A stretch of 64,000 bases of DNA from Pseudomonadota bacterium (lineage in GTDB: Bacteria; Chloroflexota; UBA5177; JAJPKF01). The position numbers were made by a program, and so were the translations under genes. Below the pieces are notes generated by a model, which was given only the letters and a program-made list of their open reading frames with translations, was not told the origin of the DNA and searched no databases. The stretch is from assembly GCA_021323865.1 (NCBI GenBank), contig JAJPKF010000015.1, positions 54,386-118,385 of the forward strand, written 5' to 3'. Within the stretch, counting starts at the first letter, position 1. Every line of letters starts with the position of its first letter. Shown here one piece after another: positions 34,823-43,278 of the stretch.

Positions 34823-35323
34823 ATGACCGAGACCTCGACGAAGTCTGGCCGCAAGCGAACATTTCTGCTCGGTGGCATCATGGGCGCCGCCGCGATGTGG
34901 TTTTTGGACCCGGACCGAGGGAACCGACGCCGGCATATCGCGCAGGACAAGCTGAACGCGTGGTCCCGGCGGGTCCGCCGCCAGGCAGGGAAACAGGCGG
35001 CCTACGCCGGCGGCCGGGCCGCGGGAGTTGCCCAACAGGCGTTCCATGCCTATCCCGCGGATAACCCCAATCCCGACGACAACACGCTCCGAGACCGAGT
35101 CGAGAGTGAGCTGCTCCGACATCCGGAGGTGCCCAAGGGTAGGATCAATATCGACGTCGCCGGCCGGATCGTCACCCTGCGTGGCGAGCTCGACAGCGTA
35201 GACGATGTGGCCCGCGTCGAAGAGCTGGCCTGCAAGATCGAGGGCGTAGAGTCGGTGACCAACTACCTCCACGTGCCGGGAACGCCGGCTCCCAACAAGG
35301 AGGAGGCGCTGGCCGCATCCTGA
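34823..35323 (+). CDS. BON-domain protein with N-terminal hydrophobic segment
   Basis: BON domains bind membranes or lipids in stress-related envelope proteins. The 166-residue protein has a hydrophobic stretch FLLGGIMGAAAMWFLDPDRGNRRR at about residues 13-36, the common lead-in of such proteins. A basic helix-rich part follows, then one BON domain at about 85-155 (DNTLRDRVESELLRHPEV, GRIVTLRGELDSVDDVARVEELA, VTNYLHV). Start ATG 34823 has TGGAG upstream; an upstream in-frame ATG lacks this. It sits between two minus-strand metabolic genes and looks unrelated to them. Confidence 0.85.
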   Translation: MTETSTKSGRKRTFLLGGIMGAAAMWFLDPDRGNRRRHIAQDKLNAWSRRVRRQAGKQAAYAGGRAAGVAQQAFHAYPADNPNPDDNTLRDRVESELLRHPEVPKGRINIDVAGRIVTLRGELDSVDDVARVEELACKIEGVESVTNYLHVPGTPAPNKEEALAAS

Positions 35324-35428
35324 TCAAGCCTGGTCGGCGTTCCGGCGTCCCTGTCCGCCGCCAAGGCGGAAGTCATAGCTTCTGCGGTAAGGTAGGGCAT
35401 CGAGTCCGCGCCTGTTCGGGGAGGTGCC

Positions 35429-36145
35429 GTGCGAGCCGTCGGTCCGATCACTGCTCTCGCGCTTCTGGTGCTTTCCGGCTCCCTGACGTCTGCGGCATGG
35501 GCGGCCTCCACGCCCACCCTCCAGCCGGCTTCCGTCAAGGGCTTCCAGCTCGCGGTCGCGGGCACCGGCTGGCCGGCCAAGGCCCGAGTGACGTTCACAC
35601 TCCGTCTGGGCGCGACCGTCTACGGGATGGAGCTGCGGACGACCAAGCACGGCTCCTTCGAGGTGGGGGCGAGACACGTCGACTTCTGTCACGGCTCCCG
35701 ATTCTGGGCCCGCGACCTATCCGGCGACCAGGTGTTCGGGCCGGTCGGAGACCCCTACTGCCCACCCAACAGCTACACCTCGAACCTGATCGTCCTCCAT
35801 GGCAAGCGCATGAAACCGAAGATCACCAGAATCCAGGGATCGGGCACGGGCAAGCCCGTCGTCATTCTCCAGGGAAACGGGCTGTATCTCTTCGAGCAGG
35901 GCGAATCCACTCCGGCCTACGTGCCCTCTGCCCCGCACCGGTACTTCTCACTCATCCAGCACGGCCGCCTGGCGGTCGCGTGCTCCGGATCGACGCTGAG
36001 CTGCACGCCGGGATTCTATTGGGAGTGGATCGGCATGGCCGCGGGAAAGACCCCGATCGTCCTGCGACCCCCATCGCTAAAGGGCGCCTGCGACAAGAGT
36101 TGCGTGCGGCTGGACGTCCAGATCAAGCCACGACCGAGCGGTTAG
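35429..36145 (+). CDS. Secreted protein of unknown function
   Basis: Not recognised. The 238-residue protein has a clear signal peptide (ITALALLVLSGSLTSAAWA) cleaved near residue 26, then a beta-rich region with FQLAVAGTGWPAKARVTFTLRL resembling an Ig-like or IPT strand pattern. Six cysteines in the mature part (DFCHGS, DPYCPP, VACSGS, LSCTPG, GACDKSC) suggest disulfides. GGGGAGGTGCC directly precedes GTG 35429, fixing the start. The 3' end is 11 bases from the convergent xanthine-dehydrogenase gene. Confidence 0.75.
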   Translation: MRAVGPITALALLVLSGSLTSAAWAASTPTLQPASVKGFQLAVAGTGWPAKARVTFTLRLGATVYGMELRTTKHGSFEVGARHVDFCHGSRFWARDLSGDQVFGPVGDPYCPPNSYTSNLIVLHGKRMKPKITRIQGSGTGKPVVILQGNGLYLFEQGESTPAYVPSAPHRYFSLIQHGRLAVACSGSTLSCTPGFYWEWIGMAAGKTPIVLRPPSLKGACDKSCVRLDVQIKPRPSG

Positions 36146-36155
36146 CCGGGCTGCC

Positions 36156-38471
36156 TTAGAGCCTTCCGAGGGCCTCGAGGACCTTGTCGGGGGTCATGGG
36201 CAGGTGGCGCAAGCGGATGCCCACCGCGTCGTGAACGGCGTTGGCAATCGCCGGGGCAGGCCCATTGATGGCGACCTCAGCCACACTCTTGGCGCCAAAG
36301 GGGCCGGTCGGCTCCGGGTCCTCGACGAGGATGGTGGTCAGCTTGGGCATATCGGCGGCGCACAAAATCTTGTAGTCCATGAAGGTCGGATTCAGTACCC
36401 GTCCCTCCGGAGACAGGACGATCTCCTCGGTCAGGGCATAGCCGAGTGACTGTGTGACGGCGCCCTCAACCTGTCCCTCACAGATGGCGGGATTGAGGGC
36501 CTTGCCGATGTCGATGGCCGTCACCAGGTGGATCGGCCGGATGGTCCCCATTTCAATGTCCACCTCGACCTCCACGAACATGGCCACGAACGGTGGAGGG
36601 CTCTCCTTCGTGGCATGCGTGCCCCGTCCCGAGATGAGCGTCTTTTCCTCCCCGTAGAGACACTCCATCACGATCTCCTGGAGCGTCACGGTCTTACCGC
36701 TGCTGCTGGAGACGCGCTCGTCGGCCACCAGCAGCGCCTCGGCGTCCTCCTGGAGCATCTGGCCCGCGACACTGACGATCTGCCGGCGCGCGTCCTCGGC
36801 CGCCTTCAGCACACTCTGCCCGGTGATGTACGCGGTGCTGCTGGCATAGGCGCCGTAGTCGAACGTCACGTGGTCGGTGTCCCCGGAGCGGACGAGAATC
36901 TTCTCCAGGGGCACACCCAGCACCTCCGCGGCGATCTGCGCGAGCGTCGTATCGCTTCCGGTGCCGATATCGGCGGAGCCGAGCATCAGGGTGAAGGAGG
37001 CGTCTTCGTTCATCTTGATGCTGGCCGCGGCCAGCTCATCACCCGCGACGCCCGATCCCTGCATCAAACAGCACATCCCCAGGCCCCGAACCAGCGGGCC
37101 CTCGTTGGGCCGCAGCGGCATGCCTCCCCGGCGCTTTGCCGTCCAGCCGATGGCCTCGGAGCCCCGCTCCAGGCACTCCGGTAGGCCGTTGCTGCGCATC
37201 ACGCGAGGCTTCTTCGCGCTGCCCTCGGCCAGTGCCGCGCTCACCGGATCGGTGTCTCCCTTACGAATGTGGTTGGCGCGCCGGAACTCGAGGGGATCGG
37301 ACCCCAGGGCCAGCGCCATCTCGTCGATGGCGCTCTCCAGGGCGAAGAAGCCCTGTGGGGCGCCGTAGCCGCGGAAGGCGCCCGAGATGGGCAGGTTGGT
37401 GTAGACGATGTCGGCTTCAAAGCGGATGTTCGGCGAGCGGTACAGCGGCAGCGGCTTGGAGCCGGTGTTGCCGGTGACCGTCAGGGCGTGGGTGCCGTAG
37501 GGCCCAGTATTGGTCAACACCTTCATGTGCGTCGCCGTAATCGACCCGTCCCTGCGGGCGCCCACCGTCATGGTGAGGTGCTGCGGATGTCGCATGCGGG
37601 CGATGGTGAACTCGTCTCGCCGCGTGTACTCGAGCTTGACCGGGCGGCGCGTCTTGATGGCCAGCACCGCGGCCAGCGGCTCGGTCACCACCTCCTGCTT
37701 GTTGCCGAAGCCTCCCCCGACCCTGGGCTTGATGACGTGAACGTCACGCACCGGAATGTCGAGGGCGAAGGCCACCATCCGCCGGCAGTGGTACGGAATC
37801 TGAGTGCTGGTGCGCAGGACCAGCCGTCCGTCCTCATCCAGCCAGGCGATGGTCACGTGCGGCTCCAGACACGTGTGCTGCTGGTACTGGACGAAGTAGT
37901 CCTCGGATACGACCGTGTCCGCCTCCGTCACCCCATCGGCCACGGCGCCCACCTCGACCTCGATGTGGGCCGCCACATTGCGCTCCGCGTCGTACATGCC
38001 GTGGCTTTCCGGCTCGTCGTGGATCACCGGAGCGCCCGGCCGCATGGAGTCGTGCATGTCCAGCACGGGAGGGAGAACCTCGTACTCCACGTCAATCAGG
38101 CCCAGGGCATCCTCGGCCGCCTCCGGCGTTTCCGCCGCCACCACGGCCACGTAGTCGCCCACAAAGCGGACCTTGGAATCGAGGATGTATTGGTCGTAGG
38201 GGGACGGCTCGGGCCAGGATTGGCCGGCCGAGGTGTACGGAATGCGCGCAACGTCATGGTGCGAGATGGCGGCATGAACGCCGGGGTGGTCGGCCGCCCG
38301 GCTGGTGTCGATGCGCGTGATGCGGGCATGGGCGTGGGGGCTCGTGAGGATCTTGGCGTGCAGCATGCCGGGAAGAAAGAAGTCGTCCGTGAAGGTGCCA
38401 TATCCCGTAACCAGCTTGGCGGCGTCGACCTTCCGCGCCGGCGTTCCGACTACCCGAAGCTCAGTCGCCAT
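36156..38471 (-). CDS. Xanthine dehydrogenase-type molybdenum-binding subunit
   Basis: Catalytic large subunit of a molybdenum hydroxylase; in this setting hypoxanthine or xanthine is the likely substrate. The 771-residue chain has TGYGTFTDDFFLPGMLHAKIL near residue 20, PRVGGGFGNKQE near 246 and the molybdopterin-contact sequence SGAFRGYGAPQGFFALESAID near 365. Its C-terminal FGAKSVAEVAINGPAPAIANAV near 735 has the conserved catalytic glutamate. Start ATG 38469-38471 is chosen because AGGAG lies eight bases upstream; it overlaps the iron-sulfur subunit gene by 11 bases. CO dehydrogenase or nicotinate dehydrogenase are alternatives; the AYRCSFR loop of CO dehydrogenase is absent. Confidence 0.9.
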   Translation of the reverse strand: MATELRVVGTPARKVDAAKLVTGYGTFTDDFFLPGMLHAKILTSPHAHARITRIDTSRAADHPGVHAAISHHDVARIPYTSAGQSWPEPSPYDQYILDSKVRFVGDYVAVVAAETPEAAEDALGLIDVEYEVLPPVLDMHDSMRPGAPVIHDEPESHGMYDAERNVAAHIEVEVGAVADGVTEADTVVSEDYFVQYQQHTCLEPHVTIAWLDEDGRLVLRTSTQIPYHCRRMVAFALDIPVRDVHVIKPRVGGGFGNKQEVVTEPLAAVLAIKTRRPVKLEYTRRDEFTIARMRHPQHLTMTVGARRDGSITATHMKVLTNTGPYGTHALTVTGNTGSKPLPLYRSPNIRFEADIVYTNLPISGAFRGYGAPQGFFALESAIDEMALALGSDPLEFRRANHIRKGDTDPVSAALAEGSAKKPRVMRSNGLPECLERGSEAIGWTAKRRGGMPLRPNEGPLVRGLGMCCLMQGSGVAGDELAAASIKMNEDASFTLMLGSADIGTGSDTTLAQIAAEVLGVPLEKILVRSGDTDHVTFDYGAYASSTAYITGQSVLKAAEDARRQIVSVAGQMLQEDAEALLVADERVSSSSGKTVTLQEIVMECLYGEEKTLISGRGTHATKESPPPFVAMFVEVEVDIEMGTIRPIHLVTAIDIGKALNPAICEGQVEGAVTQSLGYALTEEIVLSPEGRVLNPTFMDYKILCAADMPKLTTILVEDPEPTGPFGAKSVAEVAINGPAPAIANAVHDAVGIRLRHLPMTPDKVLEALGRL

Positions 38472-38937
38472 TTCCACCACTCCTCATCCGTCTCGCCGCC
38501 GTCAGGACCGCCTCGACCGGCTTGACGTAGCCGGTGCAGCGGCACAGGTTGCCCACGAAGACATGCCGGATCTGCTCCTCGGTTGGTTCCGGGTTCTCCT
38601 CCAGATAGCTGGTCGCCGCTACTATCATTCCGGGAATACAGAACCCACACTGCACGGCCCCGTTGTCGGCAAAGGCCGTCTGCACGGCGCTCAAGTCCCG
38701 CAGATCGCCGAGTCCTTCGACCGTCGTCACCCGGGAGCCGTCTGCCTGTGCGGCAAGCATGATGCAGGAATCCACGGCCCGGCCGTCGACCAGGACGGCG
38801 CATGCCCCGCATTCGCCCGACTCGCAGACTCGCTTGGCGCCGGTGAAGCCGACTCGACGCAGCAGATTCAGGAGCGTCTCGTACGGCTCGCAGTCGACCG
38901 CCTGCTCGCGGCCGTTGATCGTCAGATGCAGGATCAT
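38461..38937 (-). CDS. Xanthine dehydrogenase-type [2Fe-2S] subunit
   Basis: Small electron-transfer subunit of the molybdenum hydroxylase. The 158-residue protein has the plant-ferredoxin cluster CESGECGACAVLVDGRAVDSC (about residues 38-58) and the second cluster CGFCIPGM near 97 with CRCTGY near 132. These are the usual eight cysteines of such subunits. GGGAGGGGC precedes ATG 38937. The 3' end overlaps the molybdenum subunit, and the FAD subunit ends 91 bases upstream, completing the operon ssnA - FAD - FeS - Mo. Confidence 0.95.
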   Translation of the reverse strand: MILHLTINGREQAVDCEPYETLLNLLRRVGFTGAKRVCESGECGACAVLVDGRAVDSCIMLAAQADGSRVTTVEGLGDLRDLSAVQTAFADNGAVQCGFCIPGMIVAATSYLEENPEPTEEQIRHVFVGNLCRCTGYVKPVEAVLTAARRMRSGGNGD

Positions 38938-39028
38938 GCCCCTCCCTCGAATCGCCTGGCGAGGCCGCTTCGATGCCTCCTCGGGCTCAGCACTTCTCGA
39001 TCAGGCCGGGCGGGAATATCTGCCGCCA

Positions 39029-39856
39029 TCATTTCGCCGCCAGGGCCGCAACTGCCCGGCGCGTCAGCACGCCGGCGGCGTGTGATCGATAGGCGGCGGT
39101 CGTCCGCCAGTCGTCGATGGGCCGGATCTCCTGTCGAACGGAGCGCTCCACGGCCGAGAGCAGCTCCTCGTCCACAGCCCGGCCCTCGAGCAGCGCCTCT
39201 GTTTCCCGCGCCCGGATCGGCGTCGGCGCCACGCAGGCGAGCGCAACACGCACCTCGGTGAACCGGCCATTCTCTCGTCGGGCCGTCACGGCCACGTCCA
39301 CGAGGGCAATGTCGGACTTGCTCCGGGCCTGCTTGTGATAGCTGCCCGCCCGATCTCGCGGATGCAGCCGTAGCTCCAGAACCAGCTCGTCGCGGAGGAT
39401 CGTGCGGTGTGGACCCACGAAAAAGCGGTCGAGGGCAATCACCCGCCCGTCCGAGAGCACGAGCTCGGCGTCGAGGGCCAGCAGCATCGGAGCGCTGTCG
39501 GCGGCTGGCGATGCGTTGCACAGGTTGCCGGCCAGTGTGGCCTGGTTCCGGATCAGCCAGGGCCCGGTCTCGCGAAGCGCCTCCAACAGTGCTCCGGCGG
39601 TGATGCCGGCAACGGCCGGGTGGCGCTCGATGTCGCGAAGCAGGGTCGTCGCTCCGATGACCAGCGCGCCGTTCTCGGTGTGGACGCCGGCAAGGTCCAG
39701 CCGGGTGATGTCAATGGCGCAGGTGACGTCGGCCGGCTTGAAGACCACCAGATCCGTCCCTCCGGCGAGATAGCGCGCCGTTGTCCCGCGCTCTTGCTTG
39801 GCGGCCAGGGCCTGGTCAACCGTGTTGGGCCGCAGATACTCTCGAAGCCGCGTCAC
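39029..39856 (-). CDS. Xanthine dehydrogenase-type FAD-binding subunit
   Basis: Medium subunit that carries FAD between the iron-sulfur clusters and the electron acceptor. The 275-residue protein has ARYLAGGTDLVVF near residue 30 (FAD pyrophosphate loop), GATTLLRDIERHP near 70, and TLAGNLCNASPAADSAPMLLALDAEL near 108, the CoxM/XdhB fingerprint. The CO-dehydrogenase FAD C-terminal domain follows. The start GTG 39854-39856 overlaps the ssnA stop as GTGA and fits the family N-terminus (REYLRPNTVDQAL); longer frames upstream have no similarity. It is translation-coupled to ssnA. Confidence 0.93.
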   Translation of the reverse strand: MTRLREYLRPNTVDQALAAKQERGTTARYLAGGTDLVVFKPADVTCAIDITRLDLAGVHTENGALVIGATTLLRDIERHPAVAGITAGALLEALRETGPWLIRNQATLAGNLCNASPAADSAPMLLALDAELVLSDGRVIALDRFFVGPHRTILRDELVLELRLHPRDRAGSYHKQARSKSDIALVDVAVTARRENGRFTEVRVALACVAPTPIRARETEALLEGRAVDEELLSAVERSVRQEIRPIDDWRTTAAYRSHAAGVLTRRAVAALAAK

Positions 39857-41115
39857 AGCGGAATCTCCGCCATGCGGCCCCACAATCGTTCCGCCTGTTC
39901 GCGCGCTTGAGCCCGTGCTTCTCCACCGTCCACGCGCACCATCGAGCGGTTGCGCACCACCCATTCGCCGTTGACCATGACGTCCTTGACCAGGGCGTTG
40001 GTAAAGGAAAAGGCCCAATGCCAGGCAAGGTTGTCGGGCGTGAGCGTCGTCGGCGGCGTGTAGTCGTAGATGACGAGGTCGGCAAGGTAGCCGGGCTCGA
40101 TCCGTCCCAGAGGACGGCCGAAACGGCGGCCGGCCAGCTCGGCGCCGGCCGCAAGCATGCCGGTGGCTTGGTCGGCGAGCATCTCGAGCGAGTCCTCACG
40201 CCCCCGGAAGAACGCGGTTCGCGACTCGGCGAAGAGGTCCTGATCGATGCCGTCGGTACCCATGACGACCCGGCCGCCCAGCTCCTCGAGGAGCGCGCGC
40301 ACCGGTGCCCGGCCGACCCGGTTATTGAGGTTGGAGCGGCAGTTGTGAGCGACCCAAGCGCCGGTTCGGGCTGCCAGGCGAATCTCCTCCGGGTCGAGGT
40401 GAACACCGTGAGCCAGGAGCGGTTGCGTCTCCAGAACGCCATGATCCTGAAGTCGGTGAGTCACGCGCTTGCCGGATCGGCGGATGGCATCCTCCTGATC
40501 GCAGACGTCTTCGGCCACGTGAATATGCACGGGGACGCCCAGCCCGGCGGCCTCACGACCGATTTCGTCGAGCGACTCGTCGTCCAAAGTGAAGCCGGCA
40601 TGCGCCCCGAACATGGCTCGCATCAAGGGCCATCGCCCTTCGCGCGCGAAGCGGACATTCTCCCTGACGCCCTCGTCCCGTCCGTCCCGTCCGTTGCGAT
40701 CCGTGACCTCGTAGCAGAGCACTCCGCGAACACCGGCCCGGGACAGCTCCTCCGCCAGCAGATCCAGCGACCCCTCGATGCAGGATGGGGAGGCATGATG
40801 GTCGATGAGCGTGGTCGTGCCGGCCTTCAATGCGTCGATGGCCCCGATGAGCCCCGAGGAGCGAATGGACGGCTCGTCAAGCGCTCGATCGAGTCGCCAC
40901 CAGATGAAGCGCAGGATCTCGGGAAAGTTTCGCGGCGCTCGCGGCGGCGGGGGCATGCCCCGAGCCAGAACCGAGTAGAGGTGAGTGTGGCCGCAGACAT
41001 TTCCCGGCATGACGAGAGCGCCCTCCGCGTCGAATCTCTGCGCCTCCGGCGCGGAGAGGCCCGCGCCCACCTCGGCGATCCGGTCCTCCTCCACCAGCAC
41101 ATCCGCGCGCCGCAC
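39853..41115 (-). CDS. ssnA: SsnA-type aminohydrolase
   Basis: Putative amidohydrolase of purine-degradation clusters. VMPGNVCGHTHLYSVLARGM near residue 35 carries the metal His pair. WWRLDRALDEPSIRSSGLI near 71 and TTLIDHHASPSCIEGSL near 100 match what I recall of E. coli SsnA, as do HIHVAEDV near 195 and VMGTDGIDQDLFAE near 285. GTG 41115 is the first standard start codon in frame, but the homologous reading continues upstream (AILITNCTVACLAPPT) to about 41160 without ATG, GTG or TTG. The true start may therefore be a CTG or ATC/ATT codon there. It is the first gene of the molybdenum-hydroxylase operon and overlaps the FAD-subunit gene. Confidence 0.87.
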   Translation of the reverse strand: MRRADVLVEEDRIAEVGAGLSAPEAQRFDAEGALVMPGNVCGHTHLYSVLARGMPPPPRAPRNFPEILRFIWWRLDRALDEPSIRSSGLIGAIDALKAGTTTLIDHHASPSCIEGSLDLLAEELSRAGVRGVLCYEVTDRNGRDGRDEGVRENVRFAREGRWPLMRAMFGAHAGFTLDDESLDEIGREAAGLGVPVHIHVAEDVCDQEDAIRRSGKRVTHRLQDHGVLETQPLLAHGVHLDPEEIRLAARTGAWVAHNCRSNLNNRVGRAPVRALLEELGGRVVMGTDGIDQDLFAESRTAFFRGREDSLEMLADQATGMLAAGAELAGRRFGRPLGRIEPGYLADLVIYDYTPPTTLTPDNLAWHWAFSFTNALVKDVMVNGEWVVRNRSMVRVDGGEARAQAREQAERLWGRMAEIPL

Positions 41116-41249
41116 CGTCGGTGGCGCCAGGCAGGCAACTGTGCAGTTGGTAATGAGGATGGCCAGCCTTCTGCCTCCCGCTCTCGACGTGTCTCCTGGA
41201 CCAAATGCGGCAACGCCCCAAGCCTTCTCTGGGGCGGCCGCGCTCCATC

Positions 41250-41255
41250 CTTATA
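41250..41255 (-). promoter_or_regulatory. Candidate -10 box of the ssnA-xdh operon
   Basis: TATAAG on the minus strand lies about 90 bases before the apparent ssnA N-terminus; no good -35 precedes it. The 384-base gap 41116-41499 otherwise holds the likely ssnA N-terminal codons and no other gene that I can support. Confidence 0.35.
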
Positions 41256-41499
41256 TCAGTGATTTCGGGACTTCCGGTGGCCCAGGGCGGACGGCTCCAA
41301 CCCCAGCGGGTAGCGTGGCCATAGAGCGCCGAGGCCCTCGCCGGCTTGCCGCGGGACGGAACGAGGGCCACCCTTCCGTCGGAGCTCGCTGCCGCACTCA
41401 GAGCCGGAGGCTTGACTCCCGGCATGTCTGTAACCCGAAGGCGTACGTTGAGGGTGACAAAGATCCGGGCCGATTGCGCCCAGAAAGGGGACGTTTGCG

Positions 41500-42264
41500 T
41501 TGACACTGAAGCGCTTGCTGATTCCGATCGTATTTGCCGCGTTCGTGCTGCCGACGGCGGGCCTGGCTCTCGCCATGCACGCCAAGCCCGCCGCCACCAC
41601 CCATGTGCAGGTGAAGGTGGCCAAGAACGCCACGTTGGGGAAGATTCTGGTCAACCGGAAGGGCTTCACCCTCTATCACCTGATCAAGGAGAACACCGGC
41701 ACCATCCATTGCACCGGGGGCTGCCTGGGTCTCTGGCCGCCGCTCCTGCTCCCCAAGGGAGTCTCTAAGCCCAAGGGCAAGGGTCTGGCCGGCAAGCTGG
41801 GCGTGATCAAGCGACCCGACATCTCGGCCGGCGCCAGACAGATCACCTATGACGGCTGGCCGCTCTACACCTTCGCCAACGACACCAAGCCCGGTCAGAC
41901 CAACGGCCAGAACTTCGCCAAGGTCTGGTTCGCGGTTCCCAAGAAGCCCAAGGTCAAGTTCAAGATCAGCATCACCAACAGCGGCTCCACGGTGTGGGGC
42001 AAGGTCGATCTGAGCTACGTCTATCAGGGCAAGACCTTCAAGGCTTCCTGCAGCAAGTCCAGCTGCACGGAGACGGTCCACGCAGGTGTGAAGGTGCATC
42101 TAACGGAGACCCCAACCGACTCCACCACCTGGCCGTTCTCGAAGTGGCAGATCGATGCCGTCAATGGGGGCGCGTCCCGCTCGTCGACCAACACCACCAT
42201 TGATGTCAAGTCGCACGACGATTACAACATCTCCGCCGTCTACGTGCTCGCCTACACGCCATAA
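41500..42264 (+). CDS. Secreted protein with PF03640-type lipoprotein repeats
   Basis: Predicted secreted protein of 254 residues. The signal peptide LLIPIVFAAFVLPTAGLALA ends near residue 26. Two copies of the secreted repeat of unknown function follow: LGKILVNRKGFTLYHL with CTGGCLGLWPPLL (about 46-82), and ARQITYDGWPLYTFANDTKPGQTNGQNF (about 112-139). This pattern is common in putative heme- or redox-linked actinobacterial and proteobacterial secreted proteins. The C-terminal 100 residues are a separate beta-rich part with two cysteines. The start TTG 41500 has AAAGGGGACG upstream. A strong terminator follows, so the gene is monocistronic. Confidence 0.85.
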   Translation: MTLKRLLIPIVFAAFVLPTAGLALAMHAKPAATTHVQVKVAKNATLGKILVNRKGFTLYHLIKENTGTIHCTGGCLGLWPPLLLPKGVSKPKGKGLAGKLGVIKRPDISAGARQITYDGWPLYTFANDTKPGQTNGQNFAKVWFAVPKKPKVKFKISITNSGSTVWGKVDLSYVYQGKTFKASCSKSSCTETVHAGVKVHLTETPTDSTTWPFSKWQIDAVNGGASRSSTNTTIDVKSHDDYNISAVYVLAYTP

Positions 42265-42274
42265 GAGTGAAACG

Positions 42275-42304
42275 GGGCGGCCCGCAATCGGGCCGCCCTT
42301 TTCC
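42275..42304 (+). terminator. Intrinsic terminator after the PF03640-type gene
   Basis: GGGCGGCCCG (42275-42284) and CGGGCCGCCC (42289-42298) form a perfect 10-bp stem with a CAAT loop, followed by TTTTCC. Confidence 0.9.
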
Positions 42305-42309
42305 TTCCG

Positions 42310-43278
42310 CTACGGTCGGAGGAGCGCCGTCATCGGTCGGACGGAAGGAGCACAGGCCTGGCGCAGGCAGGGAAGGCGCCAGAGCCGCTCCATGGTCTTC
42401 AACAGGGAATAGTGATTGAAGAGCGTGTGCGAGACGGCGTGATGATTGACGCCGGCAGCGATCACCACCATCGGCACGCGCCCGCCCTCGTAGCCGGGGC
42501 TGCCCAGACCGAGGTCCGACTCCGCGGCCTCATCCCAGACCAGGAAGATGATGCCGCCGCGACTCCAGGCCTGTGACCGCATGATCTCCGGAACCAATCG
42601 CCCAAGGTAACGGTCGCCGGTTCGGATGAGCCCCTGCTGATCCGTGGGACATGGCCCGCTCGATCCGAGGCCGTGCATGTCATGGCAGAGATTGGGCGTG
42701 ATCCAGCTCAAGGTGGCCACCTGACCACCGGTCAGATCTCTGGGCAGGCGGGAGGCAGGAACGACGCTCGAACGCTGCCGGCTCGAGCCCAAGATGCGGC
42801 TCATGAGCAGAAACGGATCGTGCTTTCGGTCGTAGAGGATGGCGCCGTCGGAACCCGCCACGTCACCGGCATAGCCAGGGCGCGGCATCGACTCCATGTA
42901 GGCGCGCCAGGTCAGGCCGGCAGCGGTGAGCTGGGTGGCGATACTGGCGCCCGGAAAGCGCTGACTGTCGTCGTCTGAGGTAGACCCGAACGTCGATCCG
43001 GCGATGGTGGCGACGTAGTTGGGCAGGCTGGGATGGGTGACGGCGTAATACCGGGCCGCGAACCCATAGCGATGGATCAGCCGGTTGATGAAGGGCGCGG
43101 CCGGATTGCCGACGATATCCCCCGCGCCCTTGTTCTCCATCATGATGACGAACACGTGTGGCGACGCTTGGGCGCCGGCGGAGGAGTGATGGTGCACCCG
43201 GGCCGTGGCGTGGCTGCCGCAACCCATCAGAAGCAGGCAAATGGCCAGAAGCAAGCCTGCTCCAAGCCGGAAGGGCAT
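42310..43278 (-). CDS. Phosphoesterase-family lipoprotein (acid phosphatase/phospholipase C-like)
   Basis: Probable extracellular phosphoesterase of 322 residues. The lipoprotein signal MPFRLGAGLLLAICLLLMGCGS sets the start at ATG 43276-43278. The catalytic domain opens HVFVIMMENKGAGDIVGN near residue 45, where the Glu-Asn pair is the family metal/nucleophile region. THPSLPNYVATIAG follows near 85, with WDEAAESD and VPMVVIAAG near 240-262. This order fits the alkaline-phosphatase-like phosphoesterase group (PF04185). Its ATG overlaps the stop of the upstream PNPOx-like gene by one base. Substrate is unknown. Confidence 0.87.
   Translation of the reverse strand: MPFRLGAGLLLAICLLLMGCGSHATARVHHHSSAGAQASPHVFVIMMENKGAGDIVGNPAAPFINRLIHRYGFAARYYAVTHPSLPNYVATIAGSTFGSTSDDDSQRFPGASIATQLTAAGLTWRAYMESMPRPGYAGDVAGSDGAILYDRKHDPFLLMSRILGSSRQRSSVVPASRLPRDLTGGQVATLSWITPNLCHDMHGLGSSGPCPTDQQGLIRTGDRYLGRLVPEIMRSQAWSRGGIIFLVWDEAAESDLGLGSPGYEGGRVPMVVIAAGVNHHAVSHTLFNHYSLLKTMERLWRLPCLRQACAPSVRPMTALLRP

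Noticed and set aside
41500..41575. LPTAG sequence near the start of the PF03640-type protein
   Set aside because: It lies inside the N-terminal signal peptide and is not followed by a C-terminal sorting helix.
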